Positions 16,868 through 25,263 of a stretch of 64,000 nt of DNA are shown piece after piece (the first letter of the stretch is position 1; each line of letters begins with the position of its first letter). A program made the position numbers and the translations under genes. The notes under the pieces were generated by a model. That model was given only the letters and a program-made list of their open reading frames with translations, had not been told where the DNA came from and did not search any database. The stretch spans positions 1,984,001 through 2,048,000 of the forward strand of contig NZ_CP060137.1 of NCBI RefSeq assembly GCF_014235785.1. The letters run 5' to 3'. The stretch comes from Bacillus sp. PAMC26568. GTDB taxonomy: Bacteria; Bacillota; Bacilli; Bacillales; Bacillaceae.

Positions 16868-16897
16868 TATATATATCTTACAAGTAAGATATATATA
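16868..16897. promoter_or_regulatory. Perfect 14-bp inverted repeat upstream of the Spx-type gene
   Basis: TATATATATCTTAC at 16868-16881 and its exact reverse complement at 16884-16897 flank two A residues. It lies 67 bp before the Spx paralog start and has the size of a dimeric repressor site; its core is CTTACAAGTAAG. No T run follows that would make it a terminator. Its regulator is unknown. Confidence 0.6.
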
Positions 16898-16963
16898 TCG
16901 CGTTACTTTTTGATATAAATATGAGGAAAAAAGAATCATTCTTTAAAGGAGAGGAAATCATTT

Positions 16964-17371
16964 ATGGCAATCACTTTGTTTACATCTTGCAGCTGTACAT
17001 CATGCAGAAAATCAAAATTGTGGTTAGATCAGCATGAAATTCCATATACTGAAAGAAATATTCTGACTGACCCTTTAAAAATGAAAGAACTTAAAGAAAT
17101 TCTTCGAATGACTGAAGAGGGAACGGATGAAATTCTTTCAACACGTTCAAAACAATTCCAGGAACTTGACGTAAATTTAGAGGAATTGCATCTTCATGAA
17201 TTGTTAGAACTCATTCAAGATAAACCTGGTTTGCTTCGTTGTCCCATCATTATGGATGAGAAGAGATTCCAAGTAGGATTTAATGAAGATGAGATCCGTA
17301 AATTCCTTCCCCGCAGCATTCGTGCTTATCTCTTAAAGCTGCTCGAAGCGAAAACCATGCTCCCTAATTAA
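16964..17371 (+). CDS. Spx/MgsR-type ArsC-fold transcription regulator
   Basis: A 135-residue protein of the Spx family. It has the N-terminal redox CxxC in [12 protein letters not shown], the helix [27 protein letters not shown], and [24 protein letters not shown] with the conserved RPI-like region changed to RCPII. Spx proteins bind the RNA polymerase alpha C-terminal domain under disulfide stress. Sequence differences make it a paralog (MgsR/YqgZ-like) rather than clearly Spx itself. AAAGGAGAGG precedes the ATG. A 14-bp perfect dyad lies upstream and an alarmone synthetase gene follows 40 bp downstream. Confidence 0.87.
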   Translation: MAITLFTSCSCTSCRKSKLWLDQHEIPYTERNILTDPLKMKELKEILRMTEEGTDEILSTRSKQFQELDVNLEELHLHELLELIQDKPGLLRCPIIMDEKRFQVGFNEDEIRKFLPRSIRAYLLKLLEAKTMLPN

Positions 17372-17411
17372 TAGATACAAACGGTTTGATTTGATAAAAG
17401 GAGAATTAGCA

Positions 17412-18152
17412 TTGGAAGAAATATCAATACCTAACTTGAATTATGATCAGCTTAAGAATATTAAAAAAGAACTGACACGATTTATGATGTCTTATAAATT
17501 CGCTTTAGAAGAAATGAATACGAAAATTAACATTTTAGAACAAGAATTCCAATATATCCATGATTACAATCCCATTGAACATATAAGTTCACGACTGAAG
17601 ACACCTGAGAGTATCGTAAATAAAATTTATCGGAAAAATTATGATTTATCATTGTCTGGCATAAAGGAGAACATAAAAGATATTGCAGGTATTCGCATCA
17701 CCTGTTCGTTCCTGTCTGATATCTATCAGATAAGCGAGATGATACAAAACCAAAAAGATATTCATGTTGTTGAGTGCAAAGATTATATAAAGGAACCTAA
17801 GTCAAATGGCTATCAGAGTCTGCATTTGATTGTTAAAATTCCTGTTTTTATGTCTGATCGGCAGGAAGATATTCTAGTTGAAATTCAAATAAGAACGATT
17901 GCGATGGATTTTTGGGCAAGTTTAGAACACAAAATCTATTATAAATATAAAAAAGAAATTCCTGAGCAGTTAACAAAAGAATTAAAAGAAGCTGCCATTT
18001 CTGCAGCTGAATTAGATCGGAAAATGGAAAAACTTCATAATGAAATAACAGATTTAAAAGAAATAGAAGGCACCGGGGAAGAATTGACACAGCTTTTGAT
18101 CAACAAGGATCAATTTAAACTTCCGATTGATTTATTAAAAGCATTTAAATAG
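17412..18152 (+). CDS. Small alarmone synthetase, RelP/SasA (YwaC) type
   Basis: A 246-residue (p)ppGpp synthetase without hydrolase domain. The RelA/SpoT synthetase core is readable: YNPIEHISSRLKTPESIVNK, IKDIAGIRITCSF, YIKEPKSNGYQSLHLIV and VEIQIRTIAMDFWASLEHK, closely like Bacillus YwaC. It makes ppGpp/pppGpp from ATP and GDP/GTP in stress. The TTG at 17412 has AAAAGGAGAA at correct distance; an earlier TTG at 17391 overlaps that site. It lies 40 bp after the Spx paralog and 27 bp before a MarR gene, so stress genes may form one transcript. Confidence 0.9.
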   Translation: MEEISIPNLNYDQLKNIKKELTRFMMSYKFALEEMNTKINILEQEFQYIHDYNPIEHISSRLKTPESIVNKIYRKNYDLSLSGIKENIKDIAGIRITCSFLSDIYQISEMIQNQKDIHVVECKDYIKEPKSNGYQSLHLIVKIPVFMSDRQEDILVEIQIRTIAMDFWASLEHKIYYKYKKEIPEQLTKELKEAAISAAELDRKMEKLHNEITDLKEIEGTGEELTQLLINKDQFKLPIDLLKAFK

Positions 18153-18179
18153 GCTGACTGTTTTATGGAGATGAACATA

Positions 18180-18608
18180 ATGAATGAAAAAAGAAGTGAA
18201 AATATCGTCTCCTTATTTGAAATCTTTGTTTCTCTTGAGCGAAAATGGATGAACGATTGGAATCACTTGAACCAAGTTGGTCTTTCCAAAACACACATCT
18301 TAATCCTTAAAATATTGGAGACGGAAGGGTTAAAACGTCCATCCATTCTTGCAGAGCAATTACAAATCACAACAGGCGGCGTAACTGTACTGACGAATAA
18401 GCTAATTAAAGAGGGATTTATTCAAAAATGCCAAAACGAACGTGACAGAAGAGTCTACAATCTTGAAATCACTGATCATGGTAAAGAGTTTTTGGATACA
18501 GCCCATAGGCAAATTAATAATCAAATTGAGAAGATGTTCGGGATGCTGTCCGACTCCGAGATCCAGAGCTTACGGGATATCTTCCATAAATGCTTAATAG
18601 GTCAATAA
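18180..18608 (+). CDS. MarR-family transcription regulator
   Basis: A 142-residue winged-helix regulator: LSKTHILILKILETEGLKRPSILAEQLQITTGGVTVLTNKLIKEGFIQKCQNERDRRVYNLEIT-type wing (DRRVYNLEIT) and flanking dimerisation helices. ATG 18180 follows GGAG with nine-base spacing; an in-frame ATG at 18165 lies on top of that site. It ends the Spx/alarmone cluster and is followed by a terminator. The ligand is unknown. Confidence 0.88.
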   Translation: MNEKRSENIVSLFEIFVSLERKWMNDWNHLNQVGLSKTHILILKILETEGLKRPSILAEQLQITTGGVTVLTNKLIKEGFIQKCQNERDRRVYNLEITDHGKEFLDTAHRQINNQIEKMFGMLSDSEIQSLRDIFHKCLIGQ

Positions 18609-18609
18609 A

Positions 18610-18644
18610 CCATAAAAAGCCAGGATTACCTGGCTTTTTTATGG
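18610..18644 (+). terminator. Terminator after the MarR gene
   Basis: CCATAAAAAGCCAGG and CCTGGCTTTTTTATGG are complementary around ATTA, with the T run inside the right arm. Confidence 0.9.
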
Positions 18645-18693
18645 TTTAGTAAAGTTGACTCAAGTACCAGCGCAATCGGTTTCATAAGTTAGT

Positions 18694-18813
18694 CTACACT
18701 TTTTCATTTATGCACGTATCACATAACCATAAATTCTCTTCTTCTGAAAAAATCAATTTTTTATGAAATGAGCATTCATCGCATAAATCTTCTTTTTCTT
18801 GTTTCTCCGACAT
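18694..18813 (-). CDS. Tiny zinc-finger-like protein, 39 residues
   Basis: On the minus strand AAGGGAGGG lies ahead of ATG 18813. The product has two CxxC pairs, LCDECSFHK and LCDTCINEKV, 17 residues apart, as in small Bacillus proteins annotated as hypothetical zinc fingers. The acidic composition and absence of a long basic tail argue against a simple DNA-binding role. No function is known to me. The next 250 bp toward the pseudogene at 19061 hold nothing recognised. Confidence 0.6.
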   Translation of the reverse strand: MSEKQEKEDLCDECSFHKKLIFSEEENLWLCDTCINEKV

Positions 18814-19060
18814 CGTGCAGACCCTCCCTTATGCAGCAGGCTAAAGAACAGATAATTTTACAATAGAAGTTACATGCTATTATCCTTTTAGTTATTTTTA
18901 TGATTATGATTCTAATTATACCCTGTAAAAAAAGAAAGAAACATTTTATTTCTGATTATTTTGAATAAAAACGATTTGCGATAATTTCCAAACTACCTAT
19001 GAATCTTTTTACACATTAGTTTAATAGATTTGGTAAATAAGCTATTCCTTTTAAGGAGAA

Positions 19061-19632
19061 ATGAACCAATTATTAAGAGGGAATATGACGGTGAATGGTG
19101 AAATGAATTTCCCTTTGGTAGCTGCAAATGCATTTGATTCTGCTTTTTCTGATTTAGATCTGGAACTAGACTCTTTAACAGGAGAAATCGTAAAGAAAGA
19201 AGCAAAAGTCGTCACAGTTTACTAAAGGGATTTTACTCCTGATATGGAAGTTTCAGCGATTATGAAAAAGTACGAAGATTTAGTAGCTCAAAATAAAGCG
19301 GAAGTTGTAGGTCAATCTGTTGCAACTTTACCTAAAGGAAATCCCTCACATACTGCGGGAATCTGTGATTTTGCACTTAACATACTTGCAGATGGAATGA
19401 AAGCTGCAATGAATACAGATTTCGCATTAATGAATAGATAAAACAAAAGAGTATACCGTCGTAGTAAATAACTATATGTATGGCAACTTGAAGTATGGGA
19501 TCGGAGCACTTTAAAACAGATCTCGAAGTAGGTCCAGAGGATTTACTGGCAACGGAACACTTTGTAAAAACATTGAGTAATTCGTTTGAATACAAAGTGG
19601 AGGGCCGGATTCAAAAGGCAACGGCACAATAA
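19061..19632 (+). pseudogene. Decayed 5'-nucleotidase/2',3'-cyclic phosphodiesterase C-terminal region
   Basis: The frame from 19061 (ending GEIVKKEAKVVTVY) meets a TAA, then continues in frame with RDFTPDMEVSAIMKKYEDLVA and ILADGMKAAMNTDFALMN, matching the C-terminal domain of UshA/YfkN-type nucleotidases. Further shifted frames give EYTVVVNNYMYG and GPEDLLATEHFVKTLSN ... YKVEGRIQKA. At least one nonsense change, an internal deletion and frameshifts are present, and the N-terminal metal-binding domain is absent. It should yield no functional secreted nucleotidase. Confidence 0.75.
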
Positions 19633-19656
19633 ATGATATAACATACAAAAGAGAAA

Positions 19657-19697
19657 CAGCTTATCAAAAGGAAACATCTTTTGATAAGCTGCTTTTT
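19657..19697. terminator. Bidirectional terminator
   Basis: CAGCTTATCAAAAG and CTTTTGATAAGCTG are perfect complements around a seven-base loop with T tracts at the right end. It lies between the pseudogene and the oppositely oriented PAP2 gene, whose stop codon is inside the stem. Confidence 0.88.
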
Positions 19698-20338
19698 TTA
19701 TTCCTATTCGTATTGATCTTAAGCTTCAAAACCAGTGGGCGAAGATAGAATACTATAACCCATAAGCCAGCTGAAAGAACCACAGAAGCGACGACATCGT
19801 AAATGACATGCTGTTTTACGAATAATGTGGAAAGGATGATCAGTATGCCGGTCATTTGCGTAATATAGCTCTGGAACTTACCTGTTCCTTTGGTATGTGT
19901 GGAGGCGAGCATAATGATCATAGTAGTCAGAACATGAATGCTGGGAAAGCAATTAAATGGTTCATCTGTATTGTAAATAACAGATACGAGCTGCAATAGA
20001 ATAGTGTCTCCCGTAATCTGCGGCCGCGGGACTGTGGTCTGAAAGAAAAAGTAGATAATGAAACATACCAGTTCGCTAATTGTAATTGCAATAATTGTCT
20101 TCCAGTAAAGAGCCGGACTTTTCCGCCAAAAATAAATCAAAAATCCGAACATATATAGGTACCAGATCATATATGGAAGGATGAAGACGGGTGTAAATGG
20201 TATGATCGAATCAAACGCTGTTGAAATATTCACAGCTTCTTGCTGATTCTCGTTCAGGTATTCATACAGTAATCCTAGAATGGGGAATATCAGTAATCCT
20301 AGTAAATCTCTCATTTTATATAACGCATTCTTTGACAT
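19664..20338 (-). CDS. PAP2-superfamily membrane phosphatase
   Basis: A 224-residue protein with about six transmembrane segments. The phosphatase motifs are visible in degenerate form: TTVPRPQ (usually KxxxxxxRP), CFPSIHV (PSxH) and KQHVIYDVV (SRxxxxxHxxxD, lacking the usual SR). It resembles the inositol-phosphorylceramide-synthase/PAP2 branch acting on lipid phosphates. The start is ATG 20338 with AAGAGGAG ahead of it; an ATG at 20371 is less well placed. Monocistronic, ended by the bidirectional terminator. Confidence 0.8.
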   Translation of the reverse strand: MSKNALYKMRDLLGLLIFPILGLLYEYLNENQQEAVNISTAFDSIIPFTPVFILPYMIWYLYMFGFLIYFWRKSPALYWKTIIAITISELVCFIIYFFFQTTVPRPQITGDTILLQLVSVIYNTDEPFNCFPSIHVLTTMIIMLASTHTKGTGKFQSYITQMTGILIILSTLFVKQHVIYDVVASVVLSAGLWVIVFYLRPLVLKLKINTNRNKKSSLSKDVSF

Positions 20339-20523
20339 GTGAATCTCCTCTTGATGTCTTTCATTTATCATGAAAGCATGATTTCTGTTTTATATACCCT
20401 GTTTGCACTCTCTTAATCTAACGTACAAATGAAAAGAAATATTAAATGATCAAAATACATTTATTATTAAAATTGGTATAATTAACATAAATACATATCT
20501 GCTTGGCAAGGAAAGGAGTCTAT

Positions 20524-20931
20524 ATGAACCATACAAAAAAGCACTATGAATCTCCAAGTGCGGAAGAATACATAAAACTCAGAAAGGCTGCAGGCTTAAG
20601 CAAAAAGAATGAAGCTGCTGCAGAAATTGGCCTCAGAAATTCTATTTTTACTGTCTGCCTTCGTCAATCCGGCAGGCTGATAGGAATGGGTAGAATCATT
20701 GGAGATGGCGGCTGTTTTTATCAAATCGTTGATATCGCTGTTGATCCTGAGTTTCAAGGTAAGGGACTTGGAAAAATTGTAATGACTGAGCTGACAGACT
20801 ATTTAGAAGAAAACGCACCTGAGCATTCCTATGTTAGTTTATTGGCAGATGTGCCTGCTGATGGGTTGTATAAGAAGTTTGGATTTGAGTATACTTCTCC
20901 AAAATCACTTGGCATGTATAGGAAATATTAA
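20524..20931 (+). CDS. GNAT-family N-acetyltransferase
   Basis: A 135-residue GNAT with the acetyl-CoA motif DIAVDPEFQGKGLGKIVMTEL and a GLYKKFGFEYT C-terminus. The start is ATG 20524, seven bases after AAAGGAG; a longer frame from 20503 has none. It is the first gene of a tight run with an ankyrin protein (18 bp gap), a nucleotidyltransferase and a second GNAT. Its substrate is unknown. Confidence 0.87.
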   Translation: MNHTKKHYESPSAEEYIKLRKAAGLSKKNEAAAEIGLRNSIFTVCLRQSGRLIGMGRIIGDGGCFYQIVDIAVDPEFQGKGLGKIVMTELTDYLEENAPEHSYVSLLADVPADGLYKKFGFEYTSPKSLGMYRKY

Positions 20932-20949
20932 TCGAGAGGGGTTTTTCTA

Positions 20950-21447
20950 ATGATTGACGCAAAGAAAAAAGAAGTGTTTGAAGCTTTTGAAAAAAAGGAT
21001 ATAGCAAGATTTACAGAATTATTAAAAGAGGATGGTCTAGCAGATTCAGAGAATGAAAATGGTTTAACACTTCTCGGATTAGCCTGTCATTACGGTGAAG
21101 CTGAATTTGTTAACGAATTACTGAAAAAGGGTGCAAATCTTAACGCGCTCTCTCATTCCAAACTTTCATTCATTCCGTCAAATACAGCTCTTCATGCAGC
21201 TATTGCAGGCAAGCAATCTGCAGAGATTGTTGAGCTTCTCATTGCGCATGGGGCAGACGTCAATGCAGTTGACAGTGATGGCCATACACCACTTCAAACG
21301 GCAGCCTTTGAAGGGAATACGGAGATTGCTGGCCTCTTAATCAAAAGCGGCGCAAACATATCTGCACGTGGAGGGCAAGGCAGAGCACTCACTATTGCGA
21401 AAGTGAAAAATCATCCTGCTTTTATTGATTTGCTGAATAAAAATTAG
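20950..21447 (+). CDS. Ankyrin-repeat protein
   Basis: A 165-residue protein made of about four ankyrin repeats: ENGLTLLGLACHYGEAEFVNELLKKGANLN, NTALHAAIAGKQSAEIVELLIAHGADVNAVDSDGHTPLQTAAFEGNTEIAGLLIKSGANI-type units with their conserved TPL and LL-x-GA positions. It has no signal sequence, so it is a cytosolic protein-protein interaction module. It is placed between GNAT and nucleotidyltransferase genes; no partner can be named. Confidence 0.9.
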   Translation: MIDAKKKEVFEAFEKKDIARFTELLKEDGLADSENENGLTLLGLACHYGEAEFVNELLKKGANLNALSHSKLSFIPSNTALHAAIAGKQSAEIVELLIAHGADVNAVDSDGHTPLQTAAFEGNTEIAGLLIKSGANISARGGQGRALTIAKVKNHPAFIDLLNKN

Positions 21448-21469
21448 AGTAAAATGAGTGTGATTCAAA

Positions 21470-22180
21470 ATGAGACTTGAACCATTTGAAGCCGCAAAGA
21501 AAATCATTGAAAAACGATTCCCAAAATGCCAAGCAGCGGTTTTATCTGGAAGTGTAGTCCGCGGTGAAGCGACGCCTGCGTCTGATCTTGATATCGTCAT
21601 TTTTGATGAGACGCTGAAAGCTTCTTACCGGGAATCTTTTGTTGAATTTGGCTGGCCTGTTGAAGCTTTCGTTCATAATTTTGATTCTTATCGTCATTTT
21701 TTCGAAAGTGATTGTAAAAGTGGCACTCCTTCTATGCCCCGCATGGTGTATGAAGGCATTGTTTTAAGAGGAAAACTTCTTCTGGAACCAATCAAAGAAG
21801 AAGCAGAACGATTGTTAGAAAAAGGACCGGATCCTTGGTCGAAAGAAGAGATTGACCTTAAACGGTATTTCATTACAGATGCCCTCGATGATTTTATTGG
21901 GAGCAGAAGCCGTTCAGAAATGCTGTTTATCACAAATTCGCTAGCCGAGCTGCTGCATGAATTTGTGCTGCGGACAAATGGAAGATACATTGGAAAATCA
22001 AAATGGATACCGAGAGCGCTAATGCAGTTCGATCCAAAGTTTGCTGAAGAATTCACCTCGGTTTTTGACGAGTTTTATCGGACTGGAAAGAAAGAAAATA
22101 TCATTATTTTGACGGATTCTGTATTAAAGCCATTTGGCGGAAGATTTTTTGAAGGTTTTTCTATAGGAAAAAACGAATAA
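21470..22180 (+). CDS. Nucleotidyltransferase-domain protein
   Basis: A 236-residue protein with the polymerase-beta-type signature GSVVRGEATPASDLDIVIF (GS-x-RG, DxD) near residues 25-43. The acidic pair and a third Asp/Glu (FVHNFDSYRHFFESD region) would bind metal. The helical C-terminal half resembles antibiotic nucleotidyltransferases. It could modify a small molecule, RNA or protein. It starts 22 bp after the ankyrin gene with only a weak ribosome site (GAGTGTGA), suggesting translational coupling. Confidence 0.82.
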   Translation: MRLEPFEAAKKIIEKRFPKCQAAVLSGSVVRGEATPASDLDIVIFDETLKASYRESFVEFGWPVEAFVHNFDSYRHFFESDCKSGTPSMPRMVYEGIVLRGKLLLEPIKEEAERLLEKGPDPWSKEEIDLKRYFITDALDDFIGSRSRSEMLFITNSLAELLHEFVLRTNGRYIGKSKWIPRALMQFDPKFAEEFTSVFDEFYRTGKKENIIILTDSVLKPFGGRFFEGFSIGKNE

Positions 22181-22197
22181 GTAAAGGAGATGATGGT

Positions 22198-22641
22198 TTG
22201 TCACTTATCATCCGGCATCCAAATGAAAATGATTTAGAAGGTTTGACCGCTCTAATGTATGAATACATCGTGGATTTTTATAAATGCCCAAAACCGCCTC
22301 TGCAAAAAATTCATCACTTGATTCATACCCTCCAAAAAGAAGAAAAAGGGATTCAATTTGTGGCAGAGGATAACGGAAAACTGGCGGGATTTGCTACTCT
22401 TTATTTTACATTCAGTACAACAAGAGCTGAACCAATCACGGTAATGAACGACCTTTATGTCGCGCTTGAATACCGCGGAACTGGAGCCGCGGAAAAACTT
22501 TTTAGAAGCTGCCAAACGTATAGCCTGCTAAATCAATATGCCGTCATGAATTGGGAGACGGCACATGATAATGCAAGAGCGCAGCGTTTTTACGAAAAAA
22601 TGGGCGGCTCTAAGGGAGATTGGCTGACCTATTCAATATAG
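22198..22641 (+). CDS. GNAT-family N-acetyltransferase
   Basis: A 147-residue GNAT starting at TTG 22198 after AAAGGAGATG. The fold is read from VMNDLYVALEYRGTGAAEKLFRSCQTY (motif A) and NWETAHDNARAQRFYEKMGG (motif B). It is the last gene of the GNAT-ankyrin-nucleotidyltransferase run, 17 bp after the previous stop. Its substrate is unknown. Confidence 0.85.
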   Translation: MSLIIRHPNENDLEGLTALMYEYIVDFYKCPKPPLQKIHHLIHTLQKEEKGIQFVAEDNGKLAGFATLYFTFSTTRAEPITVMNDLYVALEYRGTGAAEKLFRSCQTYSLLNQYAVMNWETAHDNARAQRFYEKMGGSKGDWLTYSI

Positions 22642-22665
22642 AAATCGCTTGGTGTCCCAAAGCGG

Positions 22666-22851
22666 TTATTTAAAGAAATTCCTGAAAATCACACGATAGA
22701 CAATAGCGAGAAAAACAGCTGTCGAGATCACGAAAAATGCAGTTACGATTCGTTCTCCGGCAGCTCCATCTGCTAAAAAGACAGGACCAATTCCAAAAAA
22801 TGCAAGCAGCATAAATAAGAAAAGAAATACCCCATGGACAATCCACTTCAA
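22666..22851 (-). CDS. Small two-helix membrane protein (DUF6954-like)
   Basis: A product of about 61 residues with two transmembrane helices separated by GPVFLADGAAGERIVT. The pattern resembles a small Bacillus membrane family (DUF6954). AAGGTG lies six bases before TTG 22851, whereas the ATG at 22866 has no ribosome site in front. It lies convergently, 24 bp from the end of the GNAT gene. Confidence 0.55.
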   Translation of the reverse strand: MKWIVHGVFLFLFMLLAFFGIGPVFLADGAAGERIVTAFFVISTAVFLAIVYRVIFRNFFK

Positions 22852-23075
22852 AGTAATCACCTTCATCTTTTTTAAAAGTTACAGGAAAGTATAAAAGTTT
22901 GCATATAGCAATCTAGCCCAGCGCTTAACACGCAGCAAAAAAAACAATTTCTCAGAATAAGACAATAAGCGTCTTACATATGAAATTCCTATCTTCATTG
23001 ACCAAAGCGCTTGCGCTTTTCTTAATCATCATATGTTCCATTTATAAGCAATGTTTCCATTCCGTTCAATAAAAT

Positions 23076-23089
23076 TGATAGCGCTTACA
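23076..23089 (+). promoter_or_regulatory. cre element upstream of the kam/yod operon
   Basis: TGATAGCGCTTACA fits TGWAANCGNTNWCA with one mismatch. It lies about 130 bp upstream of yodT, suggesting carbon-catabolite control of lysine breakdown. Confidence 0.55.
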
Positions 23090-23127
23090 ATTTATTTGCA
23101 ACTAATTGTAAACATCCTTCATCAATA

Positions 23128-23157
23128 GAAATAACCTGATTCTTCTTTACATAGAAT
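23128..23157 (+). promoter_or_regulatory. Possible mother-cell (sigma-E/sigma-K type) promoter of yodT
   Basis: GAAATAA and, 15 bases on, CATAGAAT resemble the -35 and -10 boxes of mother-cell sporulation sigma factors (CATANNNT). In Bacillus subtilis and B. thuringiensis the corresponding genes are expressed in the mother cell, which supports the reading. No -24/-12 sequence was found here, in contrast to kamA. Confidence 0.45.
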
Positions 23158-23203
23158 GTAAAAAGCTGAATAACTCATAGGATTGCAGTGGGGTGATTTT
23201 CGC

Positions 23204-24547
23204 GTGGATAGAGAGTATTTAATCAAACCGTTGCTTGATGAAAGCTATAAAAAAGTCAGCCATGGACAAGGTGTTTATTTATACGACACAGGCGGCAAGA
23301 AATATCTGGATGGATCCTCAGGAGCGGTGACATGTTCAATCGGACATGGTGTCAGTGAAATAGTGGAGGCGATGATGGAACAGGCAAAGGAAGTTTCATT
23401 CGTCTACCGTTCACAATTTTCCAGCCATGCAGCAGAGGGCCTGGCAAAGAAATTGGCTGGGATGACACTTGGAGATTTGAACTGGACGTTTCTGGTCAAT
23501 AGCGGATCTGAAGCAATTGAAACCGCGATGAAAGTAGCCATTCAGTATTTTCAGGAAAAAAAAATGCCTAAAAAAACGAAGATTATTTCAAGATGGATGA
23601 GCTACCATGGCATTACAATTGGTGCGCTATCTCTATCTGGCTATCCTGAGCGCCGCTTTCGTTTTCAACAGCTGCTTGAAGCGAATCCAGTTGTATCTCC
23701 TGCCTATTGCTATCGTTGTCCTTACGGTTTGAAGCCGTCTTCATGCAGGCTGAAATGCACAAGCGAGTTAGAGACTGCGATAAGAAGAGTGGGAGCAGAC
23801 CATGTGGCAGCCTTTGTAGCAGAGCCGATTGTTGGCGCTGCTGGTGCAGCAATTACACCACCGGAAGGATACTATGAAAAAATCCGCGACATTTGTGACC
23901 GCTATGATGTTCTTTTTATTGCAGATGAAGTAATGACTGGTATAGGGAGGACAGGAAAAACGCTGGCAATGGAGCATTGGGGAGCCATTCCTGACATCGT
24001 AGCACTTGGAAAAGGATTAAGTGCCGGGTATGCGCCAGTTGCTGCAACCTTAATCAGCGACAGGGTGATGAGACCCATTCAGCATGGGTCCAAATTAATC
24101 ATGAGCGGACATACATATAGTGCAAATCCCCAATCTGCCGCTGTAAGTCTGGCAGTCTTGCATTATATCGAAAAAAATCATTTGAATAAAGCCGCCGAAG
24201 AAAAAGGGAAATCCTTAATGGATCAATTGCAGAAACTCCTGAAAAAAACAGAGATCATCGGAGATATCAGAGGAAAAGGACTTTTAATTGGCGTTGAGTT
24301 TGTCTCGAACCAGACCTCTAAACAGCCTTTTCCGAAATCTTATAATCTTACGAGCCGCATCCTCAAAAAAGCACATCAAAACGGCCTGCTTGTTTACCCT
24401 TCTGCAGCTGGCATTGAAGGAGGAGACGGTGATGCGATCCTAATCGCACCGCCGCTAACGATTAACGAAGATGAGATAAACGAACTTGTACAATTATTTG
24501 CAAAGACAATTTCAGAAATTGAAACTGAAGTGCTGCCCATGTCTTAA
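23204..24547 (+). CDS. yodT: YodT: class III aminotransferase of the beta-lysine pathway
   Basis: A 447-residue PLP-dependent class III aminotransferase. Visible are the NSGSEAIETAMK cofactor loop, DVLFIADEVMTGIGRTG, and the Schiff-base Lys in ALGKGLSAGYAP (about residue 270), then GHTYSANPQSAA. In this locus it is expected to convert N6-acetyl-beta-lysine to the 3-keto acid. The GTG at 23204 has GGGGTGA eight bases upstream; an earlier TTG at 23183 does not. First gene of the yodT-S-R-Q-aldehyde dehydrogenase operon. The substrate is inferred from locus order. Confidence 0.88.
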   Translation: MDREYLIKPLLDESYKKVSHGQGVYLYDTGGKKYLDGSSGAVTCSIGHGVSEIVEAMMEQAKEVSFVYRSQFSSHAAEGLAKKLAGMTLGDLNWTFLVNSGSEAIETAMKVAIQYFQEKKMPKKTKIISRWMSYHGITIGALSLSGYPERRFRFQQLLEANPVVSPAYCYRCPYGLKPSSCRLKCTSELETAIRRVGADHVAAFVAEPIVGAAGAAITPPEGYYEKIRDICDRYDVLFIADEVMTGIGRTGKTLAMEHWGAIPDIVALGKGLSAGYAPVAATLISDRVMRPIQHGSKLIMSGHTYSANPQSAAVSLAVLHYIEKNHLNKAAEEKGKSLMDQLQKLLKKTEIIGDIRGKGLLIGVEFVSNQTSKQPFPKSYNLTSRILKKAHQNGLLVYPSAAGIEGGDGDAILIAPPLTINEDEINELVQLFAKTISEIETEVLPMS

Positions 24548-24561
24548 AAAGGAGAAATCAG

Positions 24562-25263
24562 ATGATCGCTAATTCATTTCAGAAAATCAGAGAAATCGAT
24601 GAGATACTAAGGAAAATTAATGACGGCTGCAAGATGATGGTTGGCGGTTTTGGAGGAGTTGGTTCTCCTCCATCTCTAATTGATGCAATTTTAGAAAAAG
24701 AAGTCCGTGACCTTGAAATCATCTGCAATGACACTGGTTTTCCTCATATTGGAATCGGAAAACTGATTTCAGCTGGACGTGTCCGTAAAGTCATTGCTTC
24801 ACATATTGGATCCAACCCAATAGCCGGAAGCCTGATGTCTGAAGGAAAGCTGGAAGTGGAATTTTCACCCCAGGGAACGCTTGGGGAAAGAATTCGTGCA
24901 GGAGGCATGGGTCTTGGAGGGATCCTTTCAGATGTAGGCATGGGAAGCGAGATTGCTGAAAAGGGAAAAGAGCTTGTGAAGGTGGAAGGACGAGACTTTT
25001 TTATTGAAACAGCACTCACTGCTGATGTTGCCATCATTTACGGAAAAATTGCCGATGAATTCGGCAACATGATTTATGATAAAAGTGCAAGAAACATGAA
25101 CCCGCTTATGGCTATGGCTGGAGATTATACCATTGCTGAAGTAGATGAGATTGTCTGTTTAGGAGAGCTTGATCCTGAAACAATCATCACACCAGGTGTA
25201 TTTGTTCAGGCCATCGTCCAAAGTGAAGGGGTGAATTGGAAATGGGTATGGGAGCCGAAGTAA
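24562..25263 (+). CDS. yodS: YodS: CoA-transferase-family subunit A
   Basis: A 233-residue homologue of ScoA (MMVGGFGGVGSPPSLIDAI, CNDTGFPHIGIGKLI, IAGSLMSEGKLEVEFSPQGTLGERIRAGG blocks). It pairs with the overlapping yodR. In the kam pathway the pair is expected to act on the keto acid made from acetyl-beta-lysine; whether the reaction is CoA transfer or a cleavage is not readable here. It starts 14 bp after yodT with AAAGGAG as ribosome site. Confidence 0.88.
   Translation: MIANSFQKIREIDEILRKINDGCKMMVGGFGGVGSPPSLIDAILEKEVRDLEIICNDTGFPHIGIGKLISAGRVRKVIASHIGSNPIAGSLMSEGKLEVEFSPQGTLGERIRAGGMGLGGILSDVGMGSEIAEKGKELVKVEGRDFFIETALTADVAIIYGKIADEFGNMIYDKSARNMNPLMAMAGDYTIAEVDEIVCLGELDPETIITPGVFVQAIVQSEGVNWKWVWEPK

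Noticed and set aside
22900..23203. Possible sigma-54 promoter before yodT
   Set aside because: TTGCAA occurs at 23096-23101 but no GG lies at the required distance upstream, so the -24 element is missing.
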